Of a stretch of DNA of 64,000 nucleotides, positions 42,300 through 52,480 are shown piece after piece. The notes under the pieces are model-generated. The model made no database searches and was not told where the DNA came from. It saw only the letters and a list, made by a program, of their open reading frames with translations. Each line of letters opens with the position of its first letter. The stretch's first letter is position 1. The stretch comes from Jutongia hominis (GTDB lineage Bacteria > Bacillota > Clostridia > Lachnospirales > Lachnospiraceae). The position numbers and the translations under genes were made by a program. The stretch spans positions 110,470 to 174,469 of the forward strand of contig NZ_JACRSW010000030.1 in assembly GCF_014384965.1 (NCBI RefSeq). Direction: 5' to 3'.

Positions 42300-42977
42300 T
42301 TATATTTCAAAGGTCTTAAAAACATTTAATTGTTGTTTTATCAAAGATATCTTTTGCTTAATCTTTTCTATTTCTTCGACTGCCAATTTGATTTGTATCT
42401 TATTTTCCATGTTAGAGCCATCCGTTATATGTCGATTTAAATAATTAAGATGTGAAATTGCCTTTATCAAATTTTCATTTAAAATTTCATTAACTATACA
42501 TATCATTTCATGAAATGATTTTTCTGACAATTTTTCCTTATTATAATTAAATTGAGTATCTTCCCGTATCTCAGGTGTGATAATTTCATCTGCAATAAAA
42601 TATTCAGTATTTTCATCTTCCTCTAATGTCCGAATCAAATCATAAAAGAAAGTATTTTGCATTTGTATCTTCAATAAACTAGTTTGCAACTTCTTTTTAT
42701 TATCATGACATTTTTGATACAAATTTTCTGATTTATAATTCATTTGAATTTCAGCTAAGGATATAAGATTAAATTTATTTTCCAAATAATCAAATGAAGA
42801 CTGGTATTTATGTTTAATATTTTTCAAGCAATTTTGTTTTTTCTGATCTGACGTATTACTTTTTAAAACTAACAAAATATCATTATAATACATTATTATA
42901 AAATGAAGCTTTTGTATTATATTATCATTTTCCGATATGTATTTTTTTAACTTTTCTATTAATATATATTGCTGCAT
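42300..42977 (-). CDS. Hypothetical helical/coiled-coil protein
   Basis: 225 residues, very rich in Lys, Glu, Asn and Ile. Helices predicted throughout, with coiled-coil-like heptads at the C-terminus (KLAVEEIEKIKQKISLIKQQ). No signal peptide and no known motif. GAGGAG lies about 11 bases before ATG 42977, a rather long spacing. It borders the parS region and is encoded away from rsmG. It might be a FlgN- or DivIVA-like helical protein, but nothing supports a specific function. Confidence 0.6.
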   Translation of the reverse strand: MQQYILIEKLKKYISENDNIIQKLHFIIMYYNDILLVLKSNTSDQKKQNCLKNIKHKYQSSFDYLENKFNLISLAEIQMNYKSENLYQKCHDNKKKLQTSLLKIQMQNTFFYDLIRTLEEDENTEYFIADEIITPEIREDTQFNYNKEKLSEKSFHEMICIVNEILNENLIKAISHLNYLNRHITDGSNMENKIQIKLAVEEIEKIKQKISLIKQQLNVFKTFEI

Positions 42978-43674
42978 TACCAGGTCATCTCCTCGTATCT
43001 ATTATTAAATTTTCCTTGGCATTAATAATTTCTTCTTTCTCTATATCAACATTTTACTGTATTGATATTTCAATCAAAACATCTATATTTTTTAAACATA
43101 CAATCTAACTTTTATTTCATAAAGCCTACATACAATTTTCTTCTTTATTTTATTAAACATGCACCCCCTGTTTTTATTTGATGAAGCAGCAACCTACTTT
43201 CTTCACTATTTTATTCAAAATTCATTTTAATTTTCTTCTATTCAATCAAACAATACAATCCATTTTTATCTATATTTTATTATGCATATAATCATTTTTT
43301 ATAAAACATGCTATCTATTTTCTTTATTTTATTTGACAAACATTCTAATTTTTCATATAAAAAAGATGTTAAAAGAACATAATACAAATCATGCTCTTAT
43401 TAACACCTTTGTTAGTCAATTTATTATATTTTACGCTGATAGAAACCGTACTCCCTGGTTTTGTTATCTGTTTAACAAAACATTATTTGATTGATCCATA
43501 CATCTTAAAAAGCAAATACCAATTTATCAAACTCATTTTACGTTTCGTCTTCTTGCCTACGGACAAGAAGCATTCCTCGCCTTCAGCTCAGTCAATATCA
43601 TTTTTCTGTTATCTGCTTTGCTTTTTTATTTTGTTATCTTTTAAAATTTATTATACTTATACACTACCTCTCCA
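42978..43674. other. AT-rich intergenic region, no gene supported
   Basis: About 700 bases between the helical protein gene and the end of rsmG. Open frames on the plus strand (43282-43494, 43391-43765) lack ribosome sites and protein-like composition. No strong hairpin or promoter was seen. Confidence 0.55.
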
Positions 43675-44382
43675 TTATAACGGATTCCTTTTTGGTTTTC
43701 CAGCCTGTCTTGGATACTTTTTCTTCAAAGGACCATTTTTAGAAAAAGCTGCTAACACTCTATAATAATCCGTTTCCGGTAAAGTATATGAATATTCCTG
43801 ATATAAAGAACAATTCAATTCCTGCATTGCATGCTTTGCTTGTCCTAACTCCTGTTGCAATGTTTCACTTTTATAAGAAATAAAATAACCATTCTGCTTT
43901 ACAAAGGGAATACAAAGTTCCAATAAGACAGGCAATGATGCTACTGCTCTTGATACACAATAATCAAACCGTTCACGATACATCGTATCTTGTCCAAGAT
44001 CTTCTGCCCTGCCATGAACAGTAGTAACATTTTTCAGATCACACTTTTCTGTAACCTGGTCAATAAAATGTAATCTTTTTTTTAATGAATCAGCTAATAC
44101 AAATTCTGTATCCGGATTTAATATAGCCAAAGGAATTCCCGGAAAACCTGCACCTGTTCCTACATCAATTACCTTTTTACCTTTCAGATCAAAATAAGAA
44201 ACAATCGATATACTATCAACAAAATGTTTTAATACAACATCTTTCATTTCTGTAATTGCTGTTAAATTCAATGATTTATTTGTCTCCAAAAGAAAATCAA
44301 AATATATTTGAAATTTTTCTAACATTTCATCCGTAAGTTCAATTGACAATGCACTTGCTGATTTTTTCAAAAATTCTTTCAT
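43675..44382 (-). CDS. rsmG: 16S rRNA (guanine-527-N7)-methyltransferase
   Basis: 235 residues. SAM motif KVIDVGTGAGFPGIPLAILN (~70-89), YCVSRAVASLPVLLELCIPF, and the family start LNLTAITEMKDVVLKHFVDS. It makes m7G527 in 16S rRNA, and loss gives low-level streptomycin resistance in other species. GAGGGTTAT is just before ATG 44382. In many Firmicutes it directly follows mnmG. Here a GNAT gene separates them. Confidence 0.96.
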   Translation of the reverse strand: MKEFLKKSASALSIELTDEMLEKFQIYFDFLLETNKSLNLTAITEMKDVVLKHFVDSISIVSYFDLKGKKVIDVGTGAGFPGIPLAILNPDTEFVLADSLKKRLHFIDQVTEKCDLKNVTTVHGRAEDLGQDTMYRERFDYCVSRAVASLPVLLELCIPFVKQNGYFISYKSETLQQELGQAKHAMQELNCSLYQEYSYTLPETDYYRVLAAFSKNGPLKKKYPRQAGKPKRNPL

Positions 44383-44639
44383 ATAACCCTCTTTTCCATT
44401 TATTACATATATCTAATTGTATTTTCTAAAAAGTAAACTTTTCCATTTCAATAAAACCCACTACAAGTAGAATAATATCTTTATTTCTAACTTACAAACA
44501 CTCTGTTGCAGAGTATCTTTTCTGCCTAAGCAAAATTTAGTTCATTACATTTTCCTATAAAACAATCGCTTACTTTGCTATTTATACTATACTTTTTCTC
44601 GCTTTTCCGTTTTTTAGTCTACCTTGCGAATTGGCATTT

Positions 44640-45065
44640 TTATTTCCGTTGCCATGCCATTACATACTCTTTTTCTCCGGTAGCCTCATCCAAGCCACTA
44701 TGCTGAATTTCAAATTTTTCTCTCTTATAAAAGGATATTGCCCGTGCGTTCTTTTGGTATACGTTCAAGAGTAACTTATTCCTTTTATCCTTTGCGTAAT
44801 TCAGCAGAATTTTACCTATACCCTGCGATTGCATTTCACCAGAAACAAAAATACCCTCAACATATTCATCATTTAAGCCTATAAAGCCCTGTATTTCTAT
44901 ATCATACTCATACACATAAACCTCTGATCGTGACAGTGCTTCTTTTACTGATTTGAAGTTGCTTTTCCAGTATTGGGAGGGGATAAAATTATGTGCCTTT
45001 ATATTTGTATCTAACCATATATCCGCAACTTTATTTATATCATCTCTTTGAAATTCTCTAATCAT
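44640..45065 (-). CDS. GNAT family N-acetyltransferase
   Basis: 141 residues. N-terminus MIREFQRDDINKVADIWLDT, acetyl-CoA loop SGEMQSQGIGKILLNYAKDK (~77-96, Q/RxxGxG/A), and C-terminal NVYQKNARAISFYKREKFEI. The layout is like YjaB/PanZ-type small acetyltransferases. Substrate unknown. It is inserted between mnmG and rsmG. Confidence 0.88.
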   Translation of the reverse strand: MIREFQRDDINKVADIWLDTNIKAHNFIPSQYWKSNFKSVKEALSRSEVYVYEYDIEIQGFIGLNDEYVEGIFVSGEMQSQGIGKILLNYAKDKRNKLLLNVYQKNARAISFYKREKFEIQHSGLDEATGEKEYVMAWQRK

Positions 45066-45189
45066 AACGGTGACTCTCCATAAAATTCCGATTTATCAAA
45101 CTATTTTTCTTTTCCCTTTTTATCCTTCAAACAAGAAGCATCCCCCACGAAAGAAAATCGGTCAATCCTACTTTTAACACTTATTTTCT

Positions 45190-47061
45190 TTACTTTCTTT
45201 CGAGATAAACGAGCAGCACCGAAATATCAGCCGGTGATACACCCGAAATACGGGATGCCTGTCCGACAGAAGCAGGACGAAACTCCTTTAATTTTTGCGT
45301 TGCTTCTTTTCTCAAACTGTATACGTCATCATAATCAATATCTTCCGGTATTTTCTTATTTTCCAGCTTTTTATATTGGGCAACCTGTCGTTCCTGTCTC
45401 TTGATATATCCATCGTATTTTAAGTTAATATTAACCTGATCACAGACATCTGCCGGAAGACTTTCTCTGTCTGTATCAATTTCTGCAAGAAGATCATATG
45501 ACAATTCCGGTCTTTTCAAAAGCTCAGCTAATGTTGCACCGGATTGCAAAAGTGTACTTCCGTTTTTTTCCAAGAATTTCTGTACTTCTTTTGTTGCACC
45601 GATTGTAGTTTTTTCCAAGCGTTGAATTTCTTTTTTAATCAGTTCCATTTTTTTACATAATTTATCATATCGTTCATCGGATATTAAACCAATATCATGA
45701 CCAATGCCGGTCAAACGAATATCTGCATTATCCTGTCTTAAGAGCAGACGATATTCTGCGCGTGATGTCATCATTCGATACGGCTCATTCGTTCCCTTTG
45801 TAATCAGATCATCGATCAGTACACCTATGTAAGCCTGCGAACGATCTAAGATCAATGGTTCTTTTCCGGCAAGCTTTTGTGCTGCATTGATTCCGGCAAT
45901 GATACCCTGTGCTGCGGCTTCTTCATATCCTGAACTTCCATTTGCCTGTCCGGCACTAAAAAATCCAGATATATCTTTAAATTCCAATGAAGCTTTTAAT
46001 TGCACCGGGTTGATACAATCATATTCAATCGCATAGGCATTTCTCACAATCGTCGCATGCTCCAATCCCGGAACAGAATGATACATTTCATATTGCACAT
46101 CTTCCGGCAATGAACTTGACATACCTCCCACATACATTTCATTCGTATAATTACCCTCCGGCTCCAAAAAAACCTGATGACGGTTCTTATCAGCAAAACG
46201 TACTACTTTATCTTCAATTGATGGACAATAACGTGGACCTGTGCCTTTGATATTTCCTGAATAGAGAGGCGAACGGTCAATATTATCCATGATGATCTTA
46301 TGTGTCTTCTCATTTGTATAAGTAAGCCAGCAGGAAATCTGCTCTTTCTCAATATCTTCCGGTGTATTTGTAAATGAAAAAGGAACAACTTTTTCATCAC
46401 CAAACTGCTCTTCCATTTTACTAAAATCAATCGTTCTTTTATCTACTCTAGCCGGTGTACCTGTTTTAAACCGTCTGATATCAACGCCAAGATCTAACAA
46501 AGACTGTGTCAGATGATTGGCTGCCGATAATCCGTTTGGTCCTGTATAATTACTGACATCACCATAGACACAACGGGCATTCAGATAAGTTCCCGTACAC
46601 ATAACAACAGCTTTGCAAGGATATTGTGCATCGGAAGCAGTAACAACACCTGTAACTTTTCCATCCTCTACAAGGATTTTTGCAACTTCACCCTGCTTGA
46701 TCGTCAGATTATCTGTATTTTCCAAAACCATACGCATTGACCGGCTGTAATCCTTCTTATCTGCCTGTGCACGCAAAGAATGAACTGCAGGTCCTTTTGA
46801 CATATTTAACATTTTAGACTGGATATATGTTTTATCAATATTCTTACCCATTTCTCCACCCAGAGCATCTATTTCGCGAACCAGGTGTCCTTTCGAGCTT
46901 CCGCCAACGTTTGGGTTGCACGGCATCATTGCAACACTGTCAATGCTGACCGTAAAGACCAAAGTACGAAAACCAAGCCGCGCAAGAGCCAATGCTGCTT
47001 CACATCCTGCATGACCGGCTCCTATCACAACAGCATCATAACTTTCATATATATAAGACAT
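45190..47061 (-). CDS. mnmG: tRNA uridine-34 5-carboxymethylaminomethyl modification enzyme MnmG
   Basis: 623 residues. FAD-binding [18 protein letters not shown] (~13-30), family box [40 protein letters not shown] and [20 protein letters not shown]. With MnmE it installs cmnm5U at the wobble base of several tRNAs. C-terminus [16 protein letters not shown] binds the tRNA/partner. It starts 29 bases after the mnmE stop, so the two form a unit. Confidence 0.97.
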   Translation of the reverse strand: MSYIYESYDAVVIGAGHAGCEAALALARLGFRTLVFTVSIDSVAMMPCNPNVGGSSKGHLVREIDALGGEMGKNIDKTYIQSKMLNMSKGPAVHSLRAQADKKDYSRSMRMVLENTDNLTIKQGEVAKILVEDGKVTGVVTASDAQYPCKAVVMCTGTYLNARCVYGDVSNYTGPNGLSAANHLTQSLLDLGVDIRRFKTGTPARVDKRTIDFSKMEEQFGDEKVVPFSFTNTPEDIEKEQISCWLTYTNEKTHKIIMDNIDRSPLYSGNIKGTGPRYCPSIEDKVVRFADKNRHQVFLEPEGNYTNEMYVGGMSSSLPEDVQYEMYHSVPGLEHATIVRNAYAIEYDCINPVQLKASLEFKDISGFFSAGQANGSSGYEEAAAQGIIAGINAAQKLAGKEPLILDRSQAYIGVLIDDLITKGTNEPYRMMTSRAEYRLLLRQDNADIRLTGIGHDIGLISDERYDKLCKKMELIKKEIQRLEKTTIGATKEVQKFLEKNGSTLLQSGATLAELLKRPELSYDLLAEIDTDRESLPADVCDQVNINLKYDGYIKRQERQVAQYKKLENKKIPEDIDYDDVYSLRKEATQKLKEFRPASVGQASRISGVSPADISVLLVYLERK

Positions 47062-47089
47062 TATTCATACTCCTTTTCCCATCTGACAC

Positions 47090-48493
47090 TTATTTTCCCA
47101 TACAAAATTCTTTGAATATTTTATTGACCAGATCTTCCGAAGCTGTCTTTCCATTGATCAGTCCCAACTTTTCATAAGCATCCATCATATCAATAATAAA
47201 CAGATCTTCCGGCATTCCATCTTCAATCGTCTGCATTGTCCGTTTTAAACTTACTACTGCTTTTTCAACCGCATCACGATGTCTTACACTCGTCAGATAA
47301 ATCTGGTCATTATAAGAAATGTTTCCTTCTAAGAAAGAATCTGTAATATATTTTTCCAGTTTCGAAAGTCCCTTTGTCGTTTTGCTTGAGAAATCAATAC
47401 AATCCCAATGCAATTTTTGTTCAAGTTCTTTGTCATCAAGATTCTTTTCTAAATCTGATTTATTTTTTAAGATTACTCCTTTCTTATCTGAAAGAAGTTC
47501 TATAATCTTATGATCTGCTTCGTCCAAAGGAATACTTGCATCCACAACATAAATAATAAAATCAGCCTGTCCAAGATATTCTTTTGCCTTTTCAACACCC
47601 ATATGTTCCACAATATCTTCTGTATCATGAATTCCTGCCGTATCTACTAAATTCAACACAATATTACCTATATGAACGGTTTCTTCCAATATATCACGCG
47701 TTGTTCCGGCTATATTTGTAACAATCGCTCTTTCCTCATCAAGCAAAAGATTCATTAAAGATGATTTTCCGGCATTTGGCTTTCCGACAATGACAGTATT
47801 GATACCTTCTGACTTCATTCGTCCATTTTCAAAATTATCCAGAAGTTCATGCAAACGGTTACATTCCTTTTGAAGTATATCATACAATTTTTCTGAAAAT
47901 CCATCCAGTTCATAATGTTCAGGATCATCTAATGCTGCTTCAATATATCCCATATTATGCAAAATTTCCTGTCTGATTTCTTCAATATATCCCGAAACAC
48001 GTCCTTCTAACTGTTTCGTTGCACTTTCTAATGCAAATTCTCCTTTTGAAGATATCATCTTCATAACGGCTTCAGCCTGTGCAAGATCAATACGTCCATT
48101 TAAGAAAGCTCTTTTTGTAAATTCTCCGGGTTCTGCTAATCTGACACCCTGATGCAATATTCTCTTTAGAATCTTTTGTACCAAAAAAGGACCACCATGA
48201 GAATCAATTTCAACAACATCTTCACAAGTGTAACTTCTGGGAGCTTTCATCAAAAGAACCATTACTTCATCTAACATCGATCCATCTTCATTGACGATCA
48301 TTCCATAATGGATCGTGTGTGTCTCTTTTTTTTCAAAATAAGCCTGATTCCATTCTTTCTTTGGATCTTTCAGATATTTTTTTGTCCGGAAGATAGCACC
48401 GGCTGCTTTTAAAGCATCCGGTCCACTGATTCTTATAATTCCAATTCCTCCACCCATTCCACTGGCAATACCGGCAATTGTATCAAATTCCAT
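47090..48493 (-). CDS. mnmE: tRNA modification GTPase MnmE
   Basis: 467 residues from ATG 48493, seven bases after GGAGGAA. An ATG at 48514 lies before that site. Formyl-THF-binding N-domain begins FDTIAGIASGMGGGIGIIRI. The G domain has GKPNAGKS (G1), NIAGTTRDILEE (G2), DTAG (G3) and KNKSDL (G4). The C-terminal FCMGK carries the family Cys. Partner of MnmG downstream. A copy of the twin-hairpin repeat lies in front of it. Confidence 0.97.
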   Translation of the reverse strand: MEFDTIAGIASGMGGGIGIIRISGPDALKAAGAIFRTKKYLKDPKKEWNQAYFEKKETHTIHYGMIVNEDGSMLDEVMVLLMKAPRSYTCEDVVEIDSHGGPFLVQKILKRILHQGVRLAEPGEFTKRAFLNGRIDLAQAEAVMKMISSKGEFALESATKQLEGRVSGYIEEIRQEILHNMGYIEAALDDPEHYELDGFSEKLYDILQKECNRLHELLDNFENGRMKSEGINTVIVGKPNAGKSSLMNLLLDEERAIVTNIAGTTRDILEETVHIGNIVLNLVDTAGIHDTEDIVEHMGVEKAKEYLGQADFIIYVVDASIPLDEADHKIIELLSDKKGVILKNKSDLEKNLDDKELEQKLHWDCIDFSSKTTKGLSKLEKYITDSFLEGNISYNDQIYLTSVRHRDAVEKAVVSLKRTMQTIEDGMPEDLFIIDMMDAYEKLGLINGKTASEDLVNKIFKEFCMGK

Positions 48494-48535
48494 TGAACTT
48501 CCTCCAATACACAAAAAGTCTTTTTCCTATTTCAC

Positions 48536-48623
48536 AAAAAAGTGCAAAGCCAGCGCTTTGCACTCCAAGAATTGCTAAAGCAATTCTTGTTGGTGTACCG
48601 CTACTGTACGAGCAATTTCCTAT
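48536..48623. repeat. Dispersed twin-hairpin repeat, copy 2
   Basis: Matches 6496-6583. It lies between jag and mnmE, which in most Firmicutes are almost contiguous. Both copies are in the same orientation. Confidence 0.85.
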
Positions 48624-48710
48624 ATAGCAAAAAAGGGAGCTGTCTTCCAGCCCCCTTACCATCTCATCAAACACATACTTTTTGATTCGGATTATTTTAT
48701 GCAGACCTGA

Positions 48711-49481
48711 CTATGCTTCTACATCTGTTGAAACTGTCTCTTCTACACTTTCATCTCTGTTATATGCATTTTTCTTATTATATGGTTTGCGATAATTATT
48801 CTTTCCATAGGAACGATTACGAGAATATCTTCCACGGTTTTCATAACCGGTATCAACGCCGTCTTTTAAGGTAATAACCACTTTACGATATGGTTCTTCT
48901 CCTTCGCTATGTGTTTCTACATATTTATCTTTTTGTAATGCAGAATGGATAATTCTTCTCTCATAAGGATTCATAGGCTCTAAATAAACCGGTTTGTGAA
49001 TTCTCTTTACTTTATGAGCAAGATTATGAGCAAGGTTTTCCAATGTTTCTTTACGACGCTCACGATAATTTTCTGTATCAAGTTTTACTTTAATATAACT
49101 TTCTGAATTGCGGTTTACAGCAAGACTTACAAGATATTGCAAAGAATCCAATGTATTTCCTCTTTTACCGATAAGGATTCCCATTTCGTTTCCTGTCAGC
49201 TCGATATCCATCGTATTTTCATCTTCATGATAAATGGCTTCTACTTCAACTTCCATATTCATTGCATGAAATACTTTTACTAAAAAATCTTTTGCAATTT
49301 CTTCATATCCCATCTTCAAACGTACGCGGATGATGGCAGGCTTGTTGATCAGACCAAGAAGCTTAGAAGACTCTTTCTCTACCACTTCATATTCTACTTT
49401 ATCACTTGATGTATTAAATTCGATCAATGCATTTGTTAATGCTTCATTTGTTGTTTTAGCTGAAAACTCTTTCCATTCCAT
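48711..49481 (-). CDS. jag: RNA-binding protein Jag/KhpB (Jag_N-KH-R3H)
   Basis: 256 residues from ATG 49481 after AAGGAGAG. An upstream ATG at 49577 has no site. Jag_N domain (WKEFSAKTTNEALTNALIEF), KH domain with GNEMGILIGKRGNTLDSLQY (~112-131, GxxG loop as GKRG), R3H domain with ENYRERRKETLENLAHNLAH and NPYERRIIHSAL. It binds RNA and helps cell elongation with KhpA in pneumococcus. The tail is rich in Arg, Tyr and Asn. Placed after yidC as usual. Confidence 0.95.
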   Translation of the reverse strand: MEWKEFSAKTTNEALTNALIEFNTSSDKVEYEVVEKESSKLLGLINKPAIIRVRLKMGYEEIAKDFLVKVFHAMNMEVEVEAIYHEDENTMDIELTGNEMGILIGKRGNTLDSLQYLVSLAVNRNSESYIKVKLDTENYRERRKETLENLAHNLAHKVKRIHKPVYLEPMNPYERRIIHSALQKDKYVETHSEGEEPYRKVVITLKDGVDTGYENRGRYSRNRSYGKNNYRKPYNKKNAYNRDESVEETVSTDVEA

Positions 49482-49616
49482 TATATATCTCTCCTTTTTC
49501 GTACATACTTGTCCACATTTTGTATTATCTATAACTGCTTTTTCCATGCAAATCTCCGGTTTGCATTTCAACTTCACTTTATAAAGACTATTTAATCATG
49601 TTTATGACAAATTTTT

Positions 49617-50939
49617 CTAATTTTTCTTTGTATCTTGCGATTTATCGCGGTTTAACATATTTGCATATGCCGCAATACTGCCTTCTTTGTATTTTGAATT
49701 TTCAGGACGCTTATAATCGCTCTTCTTTGCCTTATTAACAGCTTTATTTACATTTGCAGTATTCTTCTTAGGCTGTGATCCTGTATTCTTGTTGATTGTG
49801 CTTGTCTTCGTCTTAGCATAATTCTGAACCTTATCCGGATCAATACCTCGCTTGATCATACGCTCTCTGGCTTTTTCGGCATTCTTTGCTAACATTTCTT
49901 CCATATCTACTTTACTAAAATACAGATTAATGAAAAGCTGCTGAAAAATTCTAAATACATTACCGGCTACCCAGTATAAACCAACACCGATTGGGAACAT
50001 AAAACACATAACACCTGTTACAAATGGCATTACCGTATTCATCGTCTTCATAGAATTTGCAGTAGGATTATCCTGCATATTCTGCTGTGGTGTACCTGCC
50101 ATACTTAACTTTGTACTTATAATCTGTGTAATTACAGAAAAAACAGGAATGCTGAAACCAAGTGTCAAAGCATTTCCACCGACAAACGGGACTTTAGGTG
50201 CATCTGCAATGTTCATTCCAAAAAAAGAATTAATTGATGCTGCACGCGTTGATGTACTTGTAATTTCCTTTAATACTTGTTTTGCATCTTTCGCATTCTG
50301 TATCACATCCATATTCTTTAACTTGTCCCAGGCCTCCTGGTTAAACTGACCGATAACGTCTATATAATATTTAATATCCGTCTTTGCAGCAGTTTTTGCA
50401 GCATCATTTACCGCATTTGTTACTACATAAGTTTTTGTTTTCATAAAGTCGGCTAACTGTGCTACCGTAATATCTAAATCTTTTAAATTTCCTGCAACAC
50501 CGGCATAAATATCATATACCTGATTTACATAAGCCGGAATATTATAAATAACACGATACAAAGCAAATAAAATAGGAAATGTGATCAACAATGGAAGACA
50601 TCCGCTTGCCGGACTGACACCGTATTTCTGATATACAGCCTGCGTTTCCATTGACATCTTCTGCTGGGATGCCTGATCTTTTTTATTTTTATATTTGTTC
50701 TGAATCGCCATGATTTCAGGATTCATTATATTCGACATTTTAGCAAACTTTTGTTGCTTAATCTGAAGCGGAAGCATCAATGCATTTACCAAAAATGTAA
50801 ATAAAACAATACAGATACCTGTATTTTCAATTCCTACAAGTGACAATACATAATAAATTGCCTCAAGAATCTTTCCGAGTACACGGGCAATCGGTCCTAA
50901 AAAAGCTCCCTGGTAAGTTGTTAATATTGCGCTCATCAT
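49617..50939 (-). CDS. yidC: Membrane protein insertase YidC
   Basis: 440 residues. Five TM helices in the OxaA/SpoIIIJ core: ENTGICIVLFTFLVNALMLP, GCLLPLLITFPILFALYRVI, and the late pair around FVTGVMCFMFPIGVGLYWVA. The first ~20 residues give an N-out start without a lipobox. An unusual ~110-residue soluble insert (KTKTYVVTNAVNDAAKTAAK onward) separates TM 2 and 3, and the C-terminal ~90 residues are basic, fit for ribosome contact. The conserved Arg in the groove is in LQIKQQKFAKM or nearby and cannot be fixed by eye. GGAAAA precedes ATGATG 50939. Confidence 0.94.
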   Translation of the reverse strand: MMSAILTTYQGAFLGPIARVLGKILEAIYYVLSLVGIENTGICIVLFTFLVNALMLPLQIKQQKFAKMSNIMNPEIMAIQNKYKNKKDQASQQKMSMETQAVYQKYGVSPASGCLPLLITFPILFALYRVIYNIPAYVNQVYDIYAGVAGNLKDLDITVAQLADFMKTKTYVVTNAVNDAAKTAAKTDIKYYIDVIGQFNQEAWDKLKNMDVIQNAKDAKQVLKEITSTSTRAASINSFFGMNIADAPKVPFVGGNALTLGFSIPVFSVITQIISTKLSMAGTPQQNMQDNPTANSMKTMNTVMPFVTGVMCFMFPIGVGLYWVAGNVFRIFQQLFINLYFSKVDMEEMLAKNAEKARERMIKRGIDPDKVQNYAKTKTSTINKNTGSQPKKNTANVNKAVNKAKKSDYKRPENSKYKEGSIAAYANMLNRDKSQDTKKN

Positions 50940-50963
50940 AATATTTTTCCGGTACTTTCTAAT

Positions 50964-51176
50964 TTAAGGAACCGGATCATATCCTCCTTTCGCAAAAGGA
51001 TGACATCTTAAAATCCTCTTAACAGCTAAAAAACCCCCCTTCAAAAAGCCGTACTTTTCCAAAGCCTGTATTGCATACTGCGAGCATGTTGGAGTATAGA
51101 TACATGACGGTCTTCCTTTTAAGGGAGATATATACTTACGATATAAATTTATAAGAAAAATCATTATTTTTTTCAT
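50964..51176 (-). CDS. yidD: Membrane protein insertion efficiency factor YidD
   Basis: 70 residues. Full family motif: [20 protein letters not shown] followed by [16 protein letters not shown] and [17 protein letters not shown]. It assists YidC in membrane insertion. It begins seven bases after rnpA and ends 25 bases before yidC, so all three are co-transcribed. Confidence 0.95.
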   Translation of the reverse strand: MKKIMIFLINLYRKYISPLKGRPSCIYTPTCSQYAIQALEKYGFLKGGFLAVKRILRCHPFAKGGYDPVP

Positions 51177-51182
51177 TTATAA

Positions 51183-51512
51183 TCATCTCATCACTATTTT
51201 GTGCAGCCTACCTAAATGTAATAATGCACTTTCCACATCAAAATAACTTCTTTCCTTAGCCGTATTTCTTGCTACTATTACAATGTCAAACCCTTTTTCA
51301 AACTGTTCCAAATTTAAACGAATACTTTCTCTTATCAACCGTGTAACCCTATGCCTTACAACACTGTTACCAACTTTTTTACTAACTGTAATTCCAAATC
51401 TGTTCTCCTCCGAATCATTCTTGAGAACATACATTACCAAATACTTATTAGCATAGGATTTTCCACGATGATAAACATTTAAAAACTCTCTGTTTTTTTT
51501 AATTGAATTCAA
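51183..51512 (-). CDS. rnpA: Ribonuclease P protein component
   Basis: 109 residues. Basic alpha/beta protein that binds RNase P RNA and pre-tRNA leaders. It has FLNVYHRGKSYANKYLVMYV and the VGNSVVRHRVTRLIRESIRL segment, whose Arg-rich helix is the RNR motif region. Placed after rpmH as in nearly all bacteria, with 61 bases between. Confidence 0.96.
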   Translation of the reverse strand: MNSIKKNREFLNVYHRGKSYANKYLVMYVLKNDSEENRFGITVSKKVGNSVVRHRVTRLIRESIRLNLEQFEKGFDIVIVARNTAKERSYFDVESALLHLGRLHKIVMR

Positions 51513-51573
51513 TGCAACAAACCCTCTATAAAAAAGAAAATTGTGATAGAAGAAAAGGCCACATAAATGCGAC

Positions 51574-51708
51574 CTATGCAGATAACTTATGTCTTCCTTT
51601 TGCTCTTCTATTTGCTAAAACTTTTCTTCCATTAGATGTCTGCATTCTCTTTCTGAAACCATGAACTCTACTTCTAGACTTCTTCTTTGGCTGAAATGTC
51701 ATCTTCAT
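51574..51708 (-). CDS. rpmH: Ribosomal protein L34
   Basis: 44 residues, read from ATG 51708 to TAG 51574: [18 protein letters not shown] and [18 protein letters not shown], ending KGRHKLSA. This is the invariant L34 pattern. GGAGGTG lies eight bases before the start. It is too short to appear among longer open frames. Its promoter is at 51767-51795. Confidence 0.98.
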   Translation of the reverse strand: MKMTFQPKKKSRSRVHGFRKRMQTSNGRKVLANRRAKGRHKLSA

Positions 51709-51766
51709 TGTGAATACACCTCCTTAAATTCATCAATAATTATACGCAAAATCACGTGTATCTCAT

Positions 51767-51795
51767 ATTATACAAGCAAAGTAAAAAATAGTCAA
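51767..51795 (-). promoter_or_regulatory. Promoter of the rpmH-rnpA-yidD-yidC operon
   Basis: On the minus strand TTGACT (51790-51795), 17-nt spacer, TATAAT (51767-51772), with a leader of about 50 nt. Confidence 0.85.
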
Positions 51796-52034
51796 GCTTT
51801 TTTTACACTCCTTATTATTTTCTCTCCATTATTTTCTTTTTTCACACTTTCTTACAAACTCTCTCATTCTCCATAACATTTTAAAAATCATGTTACATTT
51901 TACCTGTCATTAAATAAAATCCGGATCTTATTTGAATCAATCCTGCTTTGCGTTTTATTACTATGACATTTTGGTATGCAGGCCACTTCGTTAAAAAACT
52001 TTGCCATACGGATATCCAAATATCATTTTGTGAC

Positions 52035-52055
52035 TTATACACAATTTTATACACA
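52035..52055 (+). promoter_or_regulatory. Two DnaA boxes (TTATACACA x2)
   Basis: TTATACACA at 52035-52043 and 52047-52055, same orientation, 12 bases apart from start to start. A near match ATATACACA occurs at 52085-52093. Confidence 0.8.
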
Positions 52056-52264
52056 TGTGCATTTTGTTCATTGTTATTTTAAAAATATACACATTACCAA
52101 TTCTACTAAAAACAAATCATATTATAATAGGAAGAAACGCAAACTATTATATTTTTATTCTACAATATGATAATACTAATATTCACATAATACACCAATA
52201 GACTAATCACACAATTTTTCCTTTATTTATGCTATTCTACATAAGTAGATAGAATATATGTTCC

Positions 52265-52312
52265 ATACAAAGTTATAAACAATTTGTGCACAAATTGTTT
52301 ATAACTTTGTAT
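52265..52312. other. 48-bp perfect palindrome in oriC
   Basis: Left arm ATACAAAGTTATAAACAATTTGTG and its exact complement, with no central loop (centre at 52288/52289). Each arm contains TTATAAACA, a one- to two-base variant of the DnaA box, in opposed orientations. Confidence 0.95.
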
Positions 52313-52333
52313 AACTAACACCACTGTTATTAG

Positions 52334-52363
52334 TTTTCCACAATTTTATTAACATTATCCACT
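52334..52363 (+). promoter_or_regulatory. DnaA boxes (TTTTCCACA, TTATCCACT)
   Basis: TTTTCCACA at 52334-52342 and TTATCCACT at 52355-52363, each one base from the TTATCCACA consensus. Confidence 0.75.
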
Positions 52364-52436
52364 TTTTTGCTGAAAAACTGCCCTTTTTTGTGATTTTGAA
52401 TTGTTATTAATTTAATAACCTTCCTTTTTCTTCTTT

Positions 52437-52445
52437 TGTGGATAA
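52437..52445 (-). promoter_or_regulatory. Perfect DnaA box
   Basis: TGTGGATAA, i.e. TTATCCACA on the minus strand. Confidence 0.88.
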
Positions 52446-52471
52446 CTCGCTTTTTTTCATCAATCTTATTT

Positions 52472-52480
52472 TTTTCCACA
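52472..52480 (+). promoter_or_regulatory. DnaA box (TTTTCCACA)
   Basis: One mismatch to consensus. It borders the T-rich tract toward dnaA. Confidence 0.7.

Noticed and set aside
43282..43765. Two overlapping plus-strand frames before rsmG
   Set aside because: No ribosome site, biased Phe/Leu/Tyr composition, and one runs into the antisense of rsmG.
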